A DNA stretch of 64,000 bases from Prinia subflava. Lineage: Eukaryota > Chordata > Aves > Passeriformes > Cisticolidae. The notes under the pieces are model-generated. The model saw nothing but the letters and a program-made list of their open reading frames with translations, was not told where the DNA came from and ran no database searches. Position numbers and translations under genes: made by a program. Where the stretch lies: NCBI RefSeq assembly GCF_021018805.1, contig NC_086248.1, positions 22,142,922 to 22,206,921 on the forward strand, given 5' to 3'. The stretch's first letter is position 1; each line of letters begins with the position of its first letter. This document shows positions 40,798-52,920 of the stretch, one piece after another.

Positions 40798-41736
40798 AAA
40801 ACTAAGCTGAAGCATTCCTGTGACTTGTAGCCGATTGTGAACATTATACATTGTTTCAATGTAGTCTCATGACTATAAACTACCATTGTCTGTCCATATA
40901 ATTACTCATGCATATACATAGCCACTGATGAAATTTTCAGATGAGCTTAGAAGAAATTCTAATGTTCCTTTGTGATACTTGCAGACTGGAGCCCGGATTC
41001 ACAAGGGGAGAAATGGGAGCAACACACTGGCTAAGACACAGACAACACCACAAAACAAGCAAAAAACTCCCCCACACCCCACCTTTTCTCAGTTATCATA
41101 TTTAGTTCTGAAATTTTTTAGTTCTTTTGAGAACTTAGAGATTTTGTCAGGAGTTTTTATCAGGAAAATATAGGTTCAATTTATGTACAACTTACAGGAT
41201 TTTTAAACTCTTAAAATTAAAAAGCAGAATTACAATAGGAAATTAGGAGACTTGTAGATGTTTTAGATCAAATATCTTAGGTGAACTTTACATCTCCTGT
41301 AATAAAGTACCAAGTGTTATATAGTTACTGTATTGGAACCCAGTGACTTGTATAGTAAAACATAACTTGCAGAAATGAAGAGACACTTTATAAGAGGCTT
41401 AAAGCACTGCCATTTTACTCCTGTACTTTTAGTCAAAATGTGTATTTAATTTTGTGCTTGCAATTTTAGCTATATTCCACAGCTATATTCCCACTCTTTC
41501 TTGCTGAGGTTCTGCCAGTGTAATATTTTTTCTGTTTTTCTCCTCTGTGAAGGTACTTGTACCTTCTTATCAAATCTTTCCATCAGCTGCATCTGCAGTG
41601 GATGGAAGGGACTGAGAAATTATTTTACCCAAGCTCAAGTCAGCAATACAATACCATTTCTCCCTTTCAATTTTTGGTGTAATTTTATTTCCTCCTTCCC
41701 ATTGCCAGATGTTGACTTCTTCAGAAATGAAAAGGG

Positions 41737-41780
41737 AAACAAACAAACAAACAAACAAACAAAACAAACACAAACCACCA
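41737..41780. repeat. (AAAC)n microsatellite
   Basis: About six uninterrupted aaac units are followed by aaaacaaacacaaaccacca. Confidence 0.9.
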
Positions 41781-42780
41781 AGAGAACAAGAAAGCAAGAA
41801 GTACAAGAGGAAGCTTCAGTATTTTTTCCTCTATAGGGGATTCACATTCTGTGCATCAAATACAATCATTTACCTAAAGATAAGTTTTAGCTCAGATAGA
41901 TGGAAGCATCAAAGTTAGAAGAAGATTGGAAGAAAATGATCAGGTATTTCTCATACTTCCAAATTCATACACATGTAAATAGACAACTCTTTTAATTTGA
42001 GATTTTTTCCAAGAATCTGGATTTTTGTATACACTTGAAAGTTAAAGGCCTGTAAGTGTCATTCTGAACAACGACCCCTGCAGTTCACGGGGAATACAGA
42101 CCACAGCTACTGAGCTTCTAGTCCAAAATTGTGCAATGCTGCAAAAAGGAGCTGGTTTTCCTGGGATGCAGAAGGAAGCACAGCACAGCTTGCAGTTTAT
42201 TACTGCTAACAATGTATTTAAAATAGCCATCCATGGATACAAAATGCAGTTCTCATGGAAGCTAGCACCAAAAAGTGTAAATGAAGTGTAAACTCATTGT
42301 TATTCTCAAGGAAATATGCTGAAGGTGTTTAAAGTCAAAAAAATTCGGGTAAGGATTCTGACACAGCAGAATAGCATCATTTTAGAGATGGATAGTCACT
42401 GAAGATTGATAGATAACATTTATGGATATTTTCTTTTTTGGCAAAAAGTCTGGAAAAATAAAATTCATCAGTAATCATTTTGTACTCCTCCTAAAATGTA
42501 GGGAATTAGGACAAGGCATTGGTTCCCCATGCTTCTCAGTCCTAAATACAACAAAATACTCACAGGATATGCATCAGAAAATAACTAAATTCCTTATCTC
42601 CCATGTCTCTGAGGATTTGGAAAGGAGGTCATTTGTCCACCTCAGGGTGGACATTTCTTCAGCCTGCTGCTGATACAACTCTTTGGTGTCTTTATTATTT
42701 AGAGAGCATTTTAATGCTATTACTACTATGACCATTTTTTTAAAAAAGGTAAACTTTCTTGCAAGTAGTTTTTTAGAATT

Positions 42781-42860
42781 CATAAATTCAAGTCAAACTG
42801 ATAGAAAAGAAAAAAACATACATAAATTCAAGTCAAATTGATAGAATAGAAAAGATATGT
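42781..42860. repeat. 40-bp tandem duplication
   Basis: The segment cataaattcaagtcaaactg at 42781 recurs at 42821 as cataaattcaagtcaaattg, and similarity continues through gatagaa(a/t)agaaaa. Period is 40 bp with few mismatches, so it looks recent. Confidence 0.85.
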
Positions 42861-43807
42861 ACTCCTATGCCAGAAAAAATAATTGATACAAAATTTAATT
42901 GGATCTCAGAGTAGGCTTGAATTATACATTTCTTCAAGGTAAGTACTCTATGTTATAAATGAATACACTATTTAAATTATTTTATGTGTTATAATTTCTG
43001 TACTCTATTAGACAGCTGTTTTCCTTTACTAAGTGGTATCAAAATTATATAGGATGAAAGTAAATAAATACATAAAATCAAAACTTTACAAGAGATGATT
43101 GGGAGGAGGAAATAAGTCCCAAAGAGGACTCCCTCTCCAACACTTACCATATTTTGTTAAAGGTTTCTTGATCCCTCCAAGTATCTAAACTATAATTTCT
43201 TAAATATTTTCGTGTTGCTATGTAATACCCCAAAGACAATATCCCACTTCATTCAATGGGGAGAAAATTTTAATTCAGAGTATTTCACTTTGCAGCATCG
43301 TTACTTGACATCTCTACCATCTACAGAGAAATTCCCCTTGCATACTAACAGAGCATCCAATTAAGATGTGAAAAACAAAAAGTTTCATTGTAGTTCTTGC
43401 AATCTAAAAGAGATGATTAAGGAACTTCTGAGGCATGCAGAGGTATAAATTAGCAAAATAAAAGGATGTTAACAAGGCCAACATTATACAGATAGAGCAC
43501 AAGACACATCATCTAGCCAGGATTTGATCTAAATGTTGAGCAGATTTTAATTAGAGTTAAAAAGCTATACGCATTTCCAATTTTGAAAGCTGATGTACTG
43601 TAAGATTTAAAGTAAAAAAAAAAGAAACTATTGTAGAAAAAACGAAGTCCCTAAGGAGCATCCCCACAGGCATATATTCACTTCAAAAAAAAAAACCCTT
43701 CAATAACTTCAAAATAAGTTAAAGACATAATTAGAAAAAAAGTAAGTTCGTGCATCATTTTTTACTGAGAACATGGTACCATTGAAATGAAAGGGAACTT
43801 TAGGTGG

Positions 43808-44377
43808 TGTGCTTGAGGTTTTGACTTGCATAGAGCTGGTTTTTTTTTCATAGTAGCTGGTATGTGATGAAAATAGTGTTGCTATATCTGGGATGTTTTA
43901 GCTATTGCTGAGCAGTGCTTGCACAGAGTCAAGGCCCTTTCTGCTCCTCACACTACTGCAAGGAGGCTGAGGGTGCACAAGGAGCTGGGAGGGGACACAG
44001 CCTGGACAGCTGGTCCCAGCTGACCCCAGGGATATTCCACACCACATGGAATGGTGTTCATCATATAAAGAGGGGAGAGGAAGGAACTGGCAGGGGATCT
44101 TCCGAGTGATGACTTTTGTCTTCCCAAGTCAGCAGTGCACATATGAGCCCTGCCTTCCTGGAGATGACCTGAACATGGGAAACGTTGAACGAATTCCTTA
44201 CTTTGCTTTGATTATGTATGCACCTTTGCTTTACTTATTAAACTGATTAATGACATGGATTGTCATTATCTCCATCCATGAATTTTCTCACTGCTACTCT
44301 CTCCCCATCCCACTAGGGTGAGCAAACAAGCGAGTGGCTGAGTGGGCTCAGTTGCTTGCTGGGGCTAAGCCATAGCA
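43808..44377 (+). mobile_element. Solo LTR of an avian ERV with probable AGGTG target-site duplication
   Basis: The 570-bp element runs from tgtgcttgaggttttgac to gctaagccatagca. Text such as catagtagctggtatg, gctgagcagtgcttgcacag, gggatattccacaccacatg and ccatcccactagggtgagca belongs to an LTR type that I know to be abundant in bird genomes. A TATA box tataaag is at 44064-44070 and an ATTAAA poly(A) signal at 44237-44242. AGGTG at 44378-44382 directly follows the element. AGGTG also occurs at 43802-43806, one base before it, fitting a 5-bp duplication as made by many ERVs. No internal genes remain. It is antisense to CSMD1. Confidence 0.85.
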
Positions 44378-46951
44378 AGGTGTCATGTATAAATTAGCTC
44401 TGACCCATTCTGCCAGCCAGAGAAATGGAGCTGGCCTGAGCACAGATACGTGGGAGGTTTTTTGTCAATAAATTTCCCCATGACACCATATAACAAAGCA
44501 GATTTCTTGTCATGCTGTTTCTCATCAGCACATCATGGTATTACTCTGCTTTTGATTCCTCAGAGAATCGCCTTAAACATCCCTAACTTCATAGCAGTAA
44601 AACCAGGAACAAACAGACAAATACTAAAAGGTCTCTGTCACTAAGGAAAAATTAACAAAACTGAGGCTGGAGTTCATGGGAGGAACTAATTTCATGGAAG
44701 GAACAAGCTAGGGTCAAAAAGAGAAGTCTATGCGTAATTACATATGCTTTTGGAAAAAGTATTCAGATTTTACAAGGTGTCTACCTAAATTACATGCTGC
44801 TGGGGTTACTAGAGGGCTACTTACAACAACAGTCACAGGTACAATTAAAAAAAAATAATAAATAAGAGCATTTCACAGTTGAAATCTTACACAAGATTTG
44901 AGAAAAGTCTTTTATACCCATATATTTACATTATATGCATTTCCAGCAACACTAGAAGCAGGAAATATATAAAGAATGAATGACCATTGCCTTGGCTTGA
45001 TTTAATGCTTCATTTTAACTACCTGCTTTTATTTATGTAAAATCTGCTTCATGATTTTCTTTACATTGCAGCATATTTATACAGGGAAATATTGAAAATG
45101 CTGGTACTATAAGAGGTTCAAATGTTAATTTTATGAACATGAAAGCAATGTAAAACTTACTATTTAGTCATTAAATCAAATTTTTTAAAAAAAATATTTT
45201 CCTTACCAATGCAGTTTCTGAAGTTTAGGGTATAACTCTGCTATTTGTACAATATTGTGAATATTGCTTGAAATGAAAGCATTCTTTTCTTAGAAGCACC
45301 AGCTTGCAGCTACAACTCCCTTTTCTTCTCTGCAACTACACCTGCAGTTTATAACATTCTCAAGCAGAGAGGGATAACTTCAGTCTCTTATTTCTATTAG
45401 CACTGAACCAGGCTGAAAACAGAAATTTACCTATAGACAGGAGGTTCTCCTGCAACACTTAGCACAAACCTGTAACAAAACCAGGTCTGCTCTGCAAAAG
45501 AATACTGCTTCTTTCATGGTACAGTTTTACATCAGACACAGGTGGTATTACTACTCTACTCTGTCATGACAAAGAACATTGATTGGATTGAGCACTGTAG
45601 TTTGCTGGCTACTTTGGAACAGGATTAAGAGAGTATTGCCAGCCATCAGGAAAAAAAAAAGAACAAAACCTCACAAAAAAGCTTCTTCCTAGAGATAAAA
45701 TTCACTAGTTACCTCTGTGATTGATTTTAAAGTCGTATTAAAGCTATTAACGTCACACTTCTATATATTTACGGAATTGCCCCATATAAGCAGCCTGTAA
45801 TCTTTTTCCTTCACTTGACCCACCTAATGCAAAAACCAGCTGTTTCTGTACTTACGCCTTTGGATGGGCTGACAAGAATGCTGTAACAATGTCATAGTGC
45901 AACTGGGCTACCAACAAAATGTATATTTTACTTTATTTTCCTAATAAAAGACTTGAAAAGAAAAAGAAATTCCAAAACTACAAAATTTCACTTATCCAAA
46001 GAAAGACTCTTCTAGGAAGTCAAATCCCCTAATTTCAAACCCCTCTTGAGCTAGAATGAATTCAGTTTTACTGCCTTAGTAATTTAGCCTTTATTGGCAT
46101 AAAGATAATTGCAGCTCTTCCTGCCAAATCACTGTCACATGGCAGAAGCCAATAGAGAAGTAGTACACGAAGAAAAGAGAGAGCACCAGAAGCATGGCTC
46201 TAAGGCTTACCTACTTTTGCAGTCTCCTCTACACTTTTTCATTGGTTTAAAATTAATTTTTAAGGCAGGACCAACTCAGCTTCAGACACAGCAGAGATGC
46301 CTAACACCTAATTGAAAAGAACATTCTAAACAGGTTCAGACACAGGTACCAAGGAGTGAATTACACTAAATATTATATTCTTTAGGATAATAGAACAACA
46401 CAGCTGAAGTCACTTCCATTTGAAATAAAAGAGCAAGTCTTGATCACATTTTAGAAAGAAAAATTTCATCATTCAGGAGAAGATTCTGCATCCCAGCTGA
46501 ACTCATTTGTCTCAATCCCCTTTAAAAGTGTTACATATATGCTGTGGTTTCTCAGAGGGCTCTTGTAGCTCTGTATCCCAATAGCATATGGCTTGATTTT
46601 CATATGGAGTTGCTCAGTTTTTCTCATACTCTGTCTGGAGTTTAGGATCCAAAAATTCTTCTGCAACACAACTCAAACCCTAATTTGTACCAATGACTCC
46701 TCCAAAGGATCTAGCTCTAACCAAAAGGAAGCCCATCTCAGGCAAGTATTTCCAGAAGCTTCACAACATCTCCACAGACAAATGCTGTACTTTCATCTCA
46801 GGGCATCTTCTTTGGCTATTGCACCCCCAAGAAGGCCAAAACCACTGGTTCATTTTGGATTGCAAATTAGTCAAACTCTTTTGCATTTCCTGTCTTTAGG
46901 TTTTTTTTTCTCTGATTTGTTTGGGATTAGGGTCTGTCCATGTCCATTCCC

Positions 46952-46970
46952 TTTTTTTTTTTTTTTTTTT
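46952..46970. repeat. Poly-T run (19 nt) followed by C5
   Basis: Nineteen consecutive T bases precede ccccctaagg. Confidence 0.75.
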
Positions 46971-47838
46971 CCCCCTAAGGAAACTGATTTAGGTGAGGTA
47001 TCAATAACACTTGGAGAAATTCACAAGTTTCACTAATTTTACACCTGTATTCCCAGATCTTGTCTCTCAGGTATGAGTCTCTCCTGAGTTTCTCTTGAAA
47101 GCAGTTTAACCTTCAGTTTACTGCTGTAGCCTGTTCTTGACTGCCAGTAAACTGGCTCTCAACAAATCAAATCACAGAGCCAGCATGTCTGTTTAATAGC
47201 AAGAGGTCTAAATTAGCCCACAGCCTCTTTTTAAAAAGTTTTATATCAATAGCACTTAATATTGATAAAATTTAAGTGTTTCACTTACTTAGTGAAGCAC
47301 CAGTATATTTTAATGTTGCAGTTTAAGCTTCTGAGATAAAAAGATCCTTCTCTTGATTCTATATTCAAATAATACTAATTTCTTATCACTATGGGAATAG
47401 CAGGAGCAAAGACATTACTTTATTTTCTCCCTCAATATGAGGGGCCATACCAGAGCATTATATTTTCTTCAGCAGGCACTGCTGAGGCTTGACATCAGTA
47501 ATTTAATGTGTTAACCCCAGTGAAGCTGGCTCAGATTGTTTCTGTCACAACAGGTTTAAAGAGCTGCACAGTCAATCCCATGCTGATATGAGAACTGTCA
47601 GTCATGCAGCAGCATCCTTTGCTGAACAGATGACTGACACTGAGGAGTTCAAATGCTCAAAGTGTCAACTCTTCAGGAGGCTGTGACACAACCCTGGTCA
47701 GTGAACAGATTATCTCAGTGAGTACATGTGGAGGCCAATAGGCCGAAGTATAAATTAGCCACACTCTCCTGGAAAAAAAAACCGGCCTTGAGCTCAAGTG
47801 TGTGACACGCCCCTTGAGGGTGTAACCCTCACTGACAC

Positions 47839-48240
47839 TGTTATGGCGAGCAACAGTGTCACTCCCAGTGTGCTTTGCTGTTCCTATGTTAATCCCCTAT
47901 ACCCCATTGGCTCTCCCCCCGCGCTCCGCCCCTGAGCCCTCAGATGATTGGCCCTGATGTTCTACCCCGCCCCCTTGCCTTTCTCATATAAATTTCTGCT
48001 CCTTCTGACTCCAGCTCTCTATTCCTGGACCTCTCCGAAGCAGAAGCTGAATAACGCCTCCTGTGGAGCTGCATATGAAGGCTCCGTCTCTTCCTTCAGC
48101 ATCACCCCAAAGAGCTGATTTCCCTGAAGAGCTTGAAATCACTCAGCAGGCAGCTGACGTGCCTGTGCCTCTGGGACATCCTTCTAAGGATGCTTCTCCA
48201 GGAAGGTTGAGGCATATGACCACCACTGCCTGCCATGACA
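47839..48240 (+). mobile_element. Solo LTR, 402 bp
   Basis: The element starts TGTTATGGCGAG and ends CTGCCATGACA, so the two ends are inverted copies with small differences. Promoter-like parts are in order: inverted CCAAT boxes (cattggctct, gattggccct), a GC box (ccccgccccc), TATA as tataaatt at 47987-47994, and an AATAAC poly(A)-like signal near 48050. Flanking GACAC (47834-47838) and GTCAC (48241-48245) match at four of five bases, a likely target-site duplication. It is GC-richer than its surroundings and antisense to CSMD1. No viral coding sequence adjoins it. Confidence 0.75.
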
Positions 48241-48599
48241 GTCACATTTTCAATATTTAACTCATTATATTACAAAATAACACCAAAGTAATTACATTTG
48301 GACCTTTAAAACAAAAAAATACAAATAAAACCAAGCTTGTAAAAGCTTACACTATTTCTGAATGCTCTTCAGAACATGAGAGACCTTTTAGAATTCAGTG
48401 TTGCTTCATTTAATGATTTTTACAAGCAATCAAGGTCTTCGATCACTCCAAAAAATGAAATCTATTTCCTGGTTACAAATTGCACTCTATGGCTTTCATC
48501 AAAGTAGTAAATACAGATCCCTTCTAACCTTCCCATTTTCAAAAAGCTGTTTTAAGCAGAATGACTGAGCATTTTCTCCCCTTCCTCTTTTACAGTACA

Positions 48600-49377
48600 T
48601 GAAACATGGTGTTAAAAGATGCTATAAGCTGCTGCTGCCTCCAACAGCTCCTTGACCTGGGGGTTCCTCTTGACTGGACCAACAGATGCAGCTGCTGCTT
48701 TCCCATTTGCAGGTTCAACCAGCAGCAAAGCCAAGTGCATATTCCCCAGGCATAGGCAAGAAAAACATAACCTGCCACAGAGAAGGAAGACATTCACCGT
48801 CCAGCCTAATGTTACCAGGACTGACAGAAACACAGACAGCCCCACCCCTCCTCCTCTTGGGCTGGCAGAGACAGGAAGTCACTCATGTGGGTGTACACAT
48901 AACACTCTCCCACCCCACGGGTCCCCAAATCACCAGCTGGCCATCCCAGTGGCCACTGCCAACAGATACACACCTCTCCCACAGGCATTCCACACCTTCA
49001 TCTGCCCTCAAATACTTGCACAGACCTTCCATCCACCTTCCCAATCTGGGGCCTCCTCCTAGTTGCTAGTGAGTTCCGCTTGGAGTTTTCTGGCAAATAG
49101 CCATGAACACCTGTTTTGCGGGTAATGAAGCCATTCATTGTCCCTGCAGCCAGCACCAGGAACCCTGGCTGTGACCCACGGTCCCACTCAAGCCGTCGGT
49201 GCTGAGCCCCTTGCTTTTTCTAGTCCTTCTAGTAGCTGTTCTTCAGGACACACACTGCTCCCCTGCAGCAGCTGGAAGATCCTCAACCCCCCAATTGCTC
49301 ACGCCCCAGGGCACCCACATCCCAGAGTGACCCTGATTGCTGGCAGCCACTGCACTCAGGCCAGTTTACCCAGTAGC
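48600..49377. other. C-rich block, possibly ERV-derived or other decayed transposon
   Basis: Nearly 800 bp are C-rich on the plus strand, for example agccccacccctcctcctct and cagctggccatcccagtggc. Long overlapping frames on the plus strand translate to Pro/Ser/His-rich sequence without any family I recognise. The block ends where a candidate LTR begins, so it may be remains of a leader or internal region of the same element on the minus strand. That link is inference. Confidence 0.35.
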
Positions 49378-49671
49378 TGATAATCACACACACAGGATGC
49401 AGACTGAGATCATGCAGATAGTTACGAGAGTCTTTAAATAAGGCAGGACAGCCTGTGGTAATCTGGCAGAGGGCTCAGTCACACAAGCGACCACCACACC
49501 ACCCAGCCCTGGTTTACATAACATCAGCTCTTTCATACCCTCCTCCACCCAACCCAGCTTTGTATCTCTCCAATTCTCTTCCCCTAAACATTCCTTGTAA
49601 ACATTGCATAGTCACTCCAGCCTCCGTAAATATCCCAAATCCTCACATTCCTAGTTTTCTACTTCTTATCA
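49378..49671 (-). mobile_element. Candidate LTR, minus strand
   Basis: On the minus strand a 294-bp stretch starts TGATAAGAAGTAGAAAAC and ends GTGTGATTATCA, giving 6-bp matching TGATAA/TTATCA ends. It has a TTATTTAAAGACTC segment that could act as a TATA or poly(A) region. Flanks GTAGC and GTCAC agree at only three of five bases. I do not recognise the family, so the boundaries and identity are uncertain. Confidence 0.3.
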
Positions 49672-50167
49672 GTCACAAAATCCAGGTGGCTGTCTCCAAA
49701 GCTCTGTCTACATATTTTTGATGGCATATCAATTAGTAGCTCAAGATTTTGGGGGTTTTCGCACTGCTTCCCACGCCTCCTCAGGTGCAGGCTTTGTGTT
49801 CCTGTTTACCACTTCCCCTTCAGCATCAAAACAATCCTTGGTCATATAAGTTCAGTGAAGCAGATACTTGTTTTCACATGCCTTGACATACTAGACACAA
49901 GTTTTTGGTATCTATTAACAAATGTAAGACCTAGAATGCAAGAGCTAGAGCATGAGTTTCTTTTGTGAAGCACTGAAAACACTTTAACCTCTAAGTTTTT
50001 ACAGAGAGCAACACCCATTTCTTACACATTATATGTTACACTTCTAATGGCTGCTCACCCAAGACCTGTCTTTCAGGTTTATTAGGTCTTTCATATTATT
50101 AAGACACTTTTTAAATTTTTCATTCTCTAATAAGTTTTATTATAATACTAATCAGAAAGCACTGGAG

Positions 50168-50213
50168 AAAATTAATTAAGTGAAAATTAATTAACTATTA
50201 ATTAATTAAGTGC
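50168..50213. repeat. AATTAATTAAGTG direct repeat in AT-rich DNA
   Basis: The string attaattaagtg occurs twice, with taattaactattaattaat between, a short TTAA-based repeat. Confidence 0.55.
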
Positions 50214-52078
50214 ATTCTAATACTACAAGGGTTACATATACAAGTAAAGTAATCATGCCAGAGTTTACTTTTTTTATGGCCCTTAAGCTAAGTAGCACAA
50301 TACAAAAGAAGAAGATGATAACCTCCAAACTGCCTCTGAAGTGCTCTTTTGAACTGTGCCAGGAATTATTTGACTGGAGACAGAAATCACCCACGGGACC
50401 ATTGTATCACTCTAACTGTACAATCAACATTCAGTACCAAGGCCTCTGCACCATTAAACTCACTGGTGCTGAGATAAGCCCCAGGTGTCCATCTTCAGCC
50501 AGTAACTATCTCTTCTACAAACACAGTCTCTGGACAGTCATCCTACTATAATACTTTATCCTGCTGCATATACTTTAAATATATATATTAAAAAAACTAG
50601 CACATAAATTATTTTACTTTTTGAACTTATTACTATGATTAATCATAGCCAAAGATATGGAAAAATACACAGCAAACTGCTAATAATTACTTTCTATGTT
50701 CTAGTAATTTCTATGGCTTGAACTAGTTCTAAAAATTTGCATAGATGCATAATTCCTTTATTTTGCACAAAGTTCAAAGGAGTTCAATCAACTCTAACCT
50801 TTCCTCACCCTTGAGGTATGTCATGTTCTGCCATAATACGCAATGACCTTAGTGCACTTACTATAGTTAAATTTAAAATATGTTCAATCAGGGCAAAATT
50901 ATATGAAACATTTGAGCCAAGAATAAGAAAGAAGTGCAGTGCACAATGTCCTTTCATAGACAAGAGTTTCCAGGAATCACACATTTTTCTTGACTGAAGC
51001 TACTTATTGAAATATCTGACTATTGCTTCCATCAACTGCACAAAGCTCTTCAGCTCTAATGGAAACTTCTATAAATCATGCACTTAAAAAAGCTTCAGTA
51101 AGAGAAGTAAGTATTATTGAAATAAACTGTTTCAAAAGGCCTCTGCCAGTACCTTTTGCATATATCATGATCAATTATGGCACAATAACTCCACTGTCAG
51201 TTTTAATCTTTTTTTGCCATCAAAGCCTAAAAGCCTAAACAGAATCAGTCCAACACCATCACTAATTCTTCCCTGGTTCCTTACAAGATCACCAGCTCAC
51301 CATCAATAAACAAAAGGAGGGAAAGGGTTCAGGCTTGTCCTTATCACCTGATCCAAGTCCCCATGTATGAAATGTAACTTTAAATTAGCCTTCCTTCCTT
51401 CCAGTTTATCACATTCTTCCTTATACAAATTTAAAATGTTTTTTTACCTGCTGACATCTGTGTCTGAAGAGGAACAGAGCCTGGGGGGAAAAGAAGGCAG
51501 GAGTTCACAGTTTTGGAGCAGCAGAAATTTCTGCTCACGCACATCTATCATCTATATTTTGATTATGGCAGAAATCTGAGATGTTGTTCCTCTTCCTTTA
51601 TTTTTTTTTTATTTTTTCAACAATATGTGTTCCTCTGAAAGGTTAACTCATCATCCCCTGGTAAATGTTTTGTGACAGACAACTCATTTCATTTGTTTGC
51701 TCATGGTTTCAGAACTCTGCGGGTATTCAGCCTGCTGAATGAAGAAAATTCGGAGGAGTTGTCAGGAAAATACCAGGCTTAACTGGAAGCAGGTTCTAGG
51801 GAGCAGAAAAGGATTGGGAGGTAACAAGCAGATATCATCTGCAGGACAAGTGTGAAATGATAAATTCCTGGGGGAAAAAAGTGAAAGAGAGTGGAACAGA
51901 GAAGATGATTTCACCTTTTTCATTTCCATTTGGTTCACTCCATGCATCTGGTTATTATATTTTAATTTCCTTGTAATAAACAGAATTTCAGAGTTAAGAA
52001 ACTAGGTATCTTTTCTCAATCACCACTCTTAAAACTGAGGGTTTTCTGTCTGAGATTCTGTCCAGTATATCTGACACG

Positions 52079-52216
52079 ATTCACAGGTTCAAAGAGTATT
52101 TGGGATTGGAAGGAATCCAAAAGGGTCAAGTCCAGCTCTTAAGTAAATGGCTCATATGCGGATTGAACCCACAACCTTGGAGTTATTAGCACCATGTTCT
52201 AACCAACTGTTCCATC
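52079..52216 (-). mobile_element. tRNA-Ile-derived SINE with CR1-like tail (TguSINE1-type)
   Basis: On the minus strand the head (plus 52148-52216) reads cagttggttagaacatggtg, then ctaataac with the AAT anticodon region, then ccaaggttgtgggttcaatc. This is the pattern of tRNA-Ile(AAU). The B box ggttcaatcc lies at plus 52160-52169. It is followed by gagctggacttgaccctttt and ggattccttccaatcccaaa, the usual CR1 3' end, and then tactctttgaacctgtgaatc. A functional tRNA is excluded by damage in the acceptor stem and by the fused tail. A tRNA-Ile head joined to a CR1 tail matches a songbird SINE as I remember it. Confidence 0.8.
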
Positions 52217-52509
52217 ATACATTTCCCCACTATAAATATTAATCTTAAGATATGAGTTCAAATAAACAACGCTGAAATAATTAAAACTTCAAGTATATGC
52301 AGGTCTTAAGAGACTGTACCTGAGTTTCTTGGGTTTATATCTGAAAGAACTAAATTAATCATCATTGCATCATCTTAAATAGCACATTAGTTTTCCATTG
52401 CATTTCCTTTACAATCATACACAGCAGGAATCTCTGTTAATTGCTTGTGCAGTTTTTGTGTATTACACTGGCTCAGACACTAACAGACACCCTGTTTTGC
52501 TAAGCTGTT

Positions 52510-52920
52510 TACATGCTCTTTGCTACGGTTTGGGCCCTGGTATTTCTCCAGGAACTGAAGCTACCTGGCCCTGGATCTTCTCTCTGCAGTCCATATGAAG
52601 CAAGGCTGCACATTTCCCTTGGCTCCAGGCCAGGAGGGGTTTCCCAGACTGTGCTTTGGTATTGTCCAGGAGAGTGCTGTGACAGAACTACGCCAGGGAC
52701 CAGTGTAGTCACTTAACATCTTATGTGACCAAGCACCACCTTGGAACCTGTTGGTGCAGGTGCACCTTCCTGGACACAGCTGAGTGGATGGCGAAAGAAT
52801 TCCCCAGCAGCTGCTTGTGTGCAAATCTTCCCTGGGGGGGACCACTCTTCAGCTGTACATCATGTACATCACATGTCCTCTGGGCGCTAAGATATACTGC
52901 TGCCCGATTTGTTTTCTGAT
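52510..52920. other. GC-richer block of unknown origin
   Basis: About 400 bp of mixed GC-richer sequence contains short overlapping open frames on both strands, such as the one at 52513-52716, without similarity to a known protein. Text like ctggacacagctgagtggat suggests a decayed transposon or pseudogene, but no family was identified. Confidence 0.35.

Noticed and set aside
46593..47036. 147-codon frame on the plus strand
   Set aside because: It runs through a poly-T tract giving poly-Phe and shows no recognisable domain.
48652..49069. Overlapping 127- and 136-codon Pro/Ser/His-rich frames
   Set aside because: Produced by C-rich sequence; no domain and no support for translation.
52148..52216. 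Functional tRNA-Ile gene on the minus strand
   Set aside because: Acceptor and D-arm positions are damaged and the sequence is fused to a CR1-like tail, so it is a SINE head.
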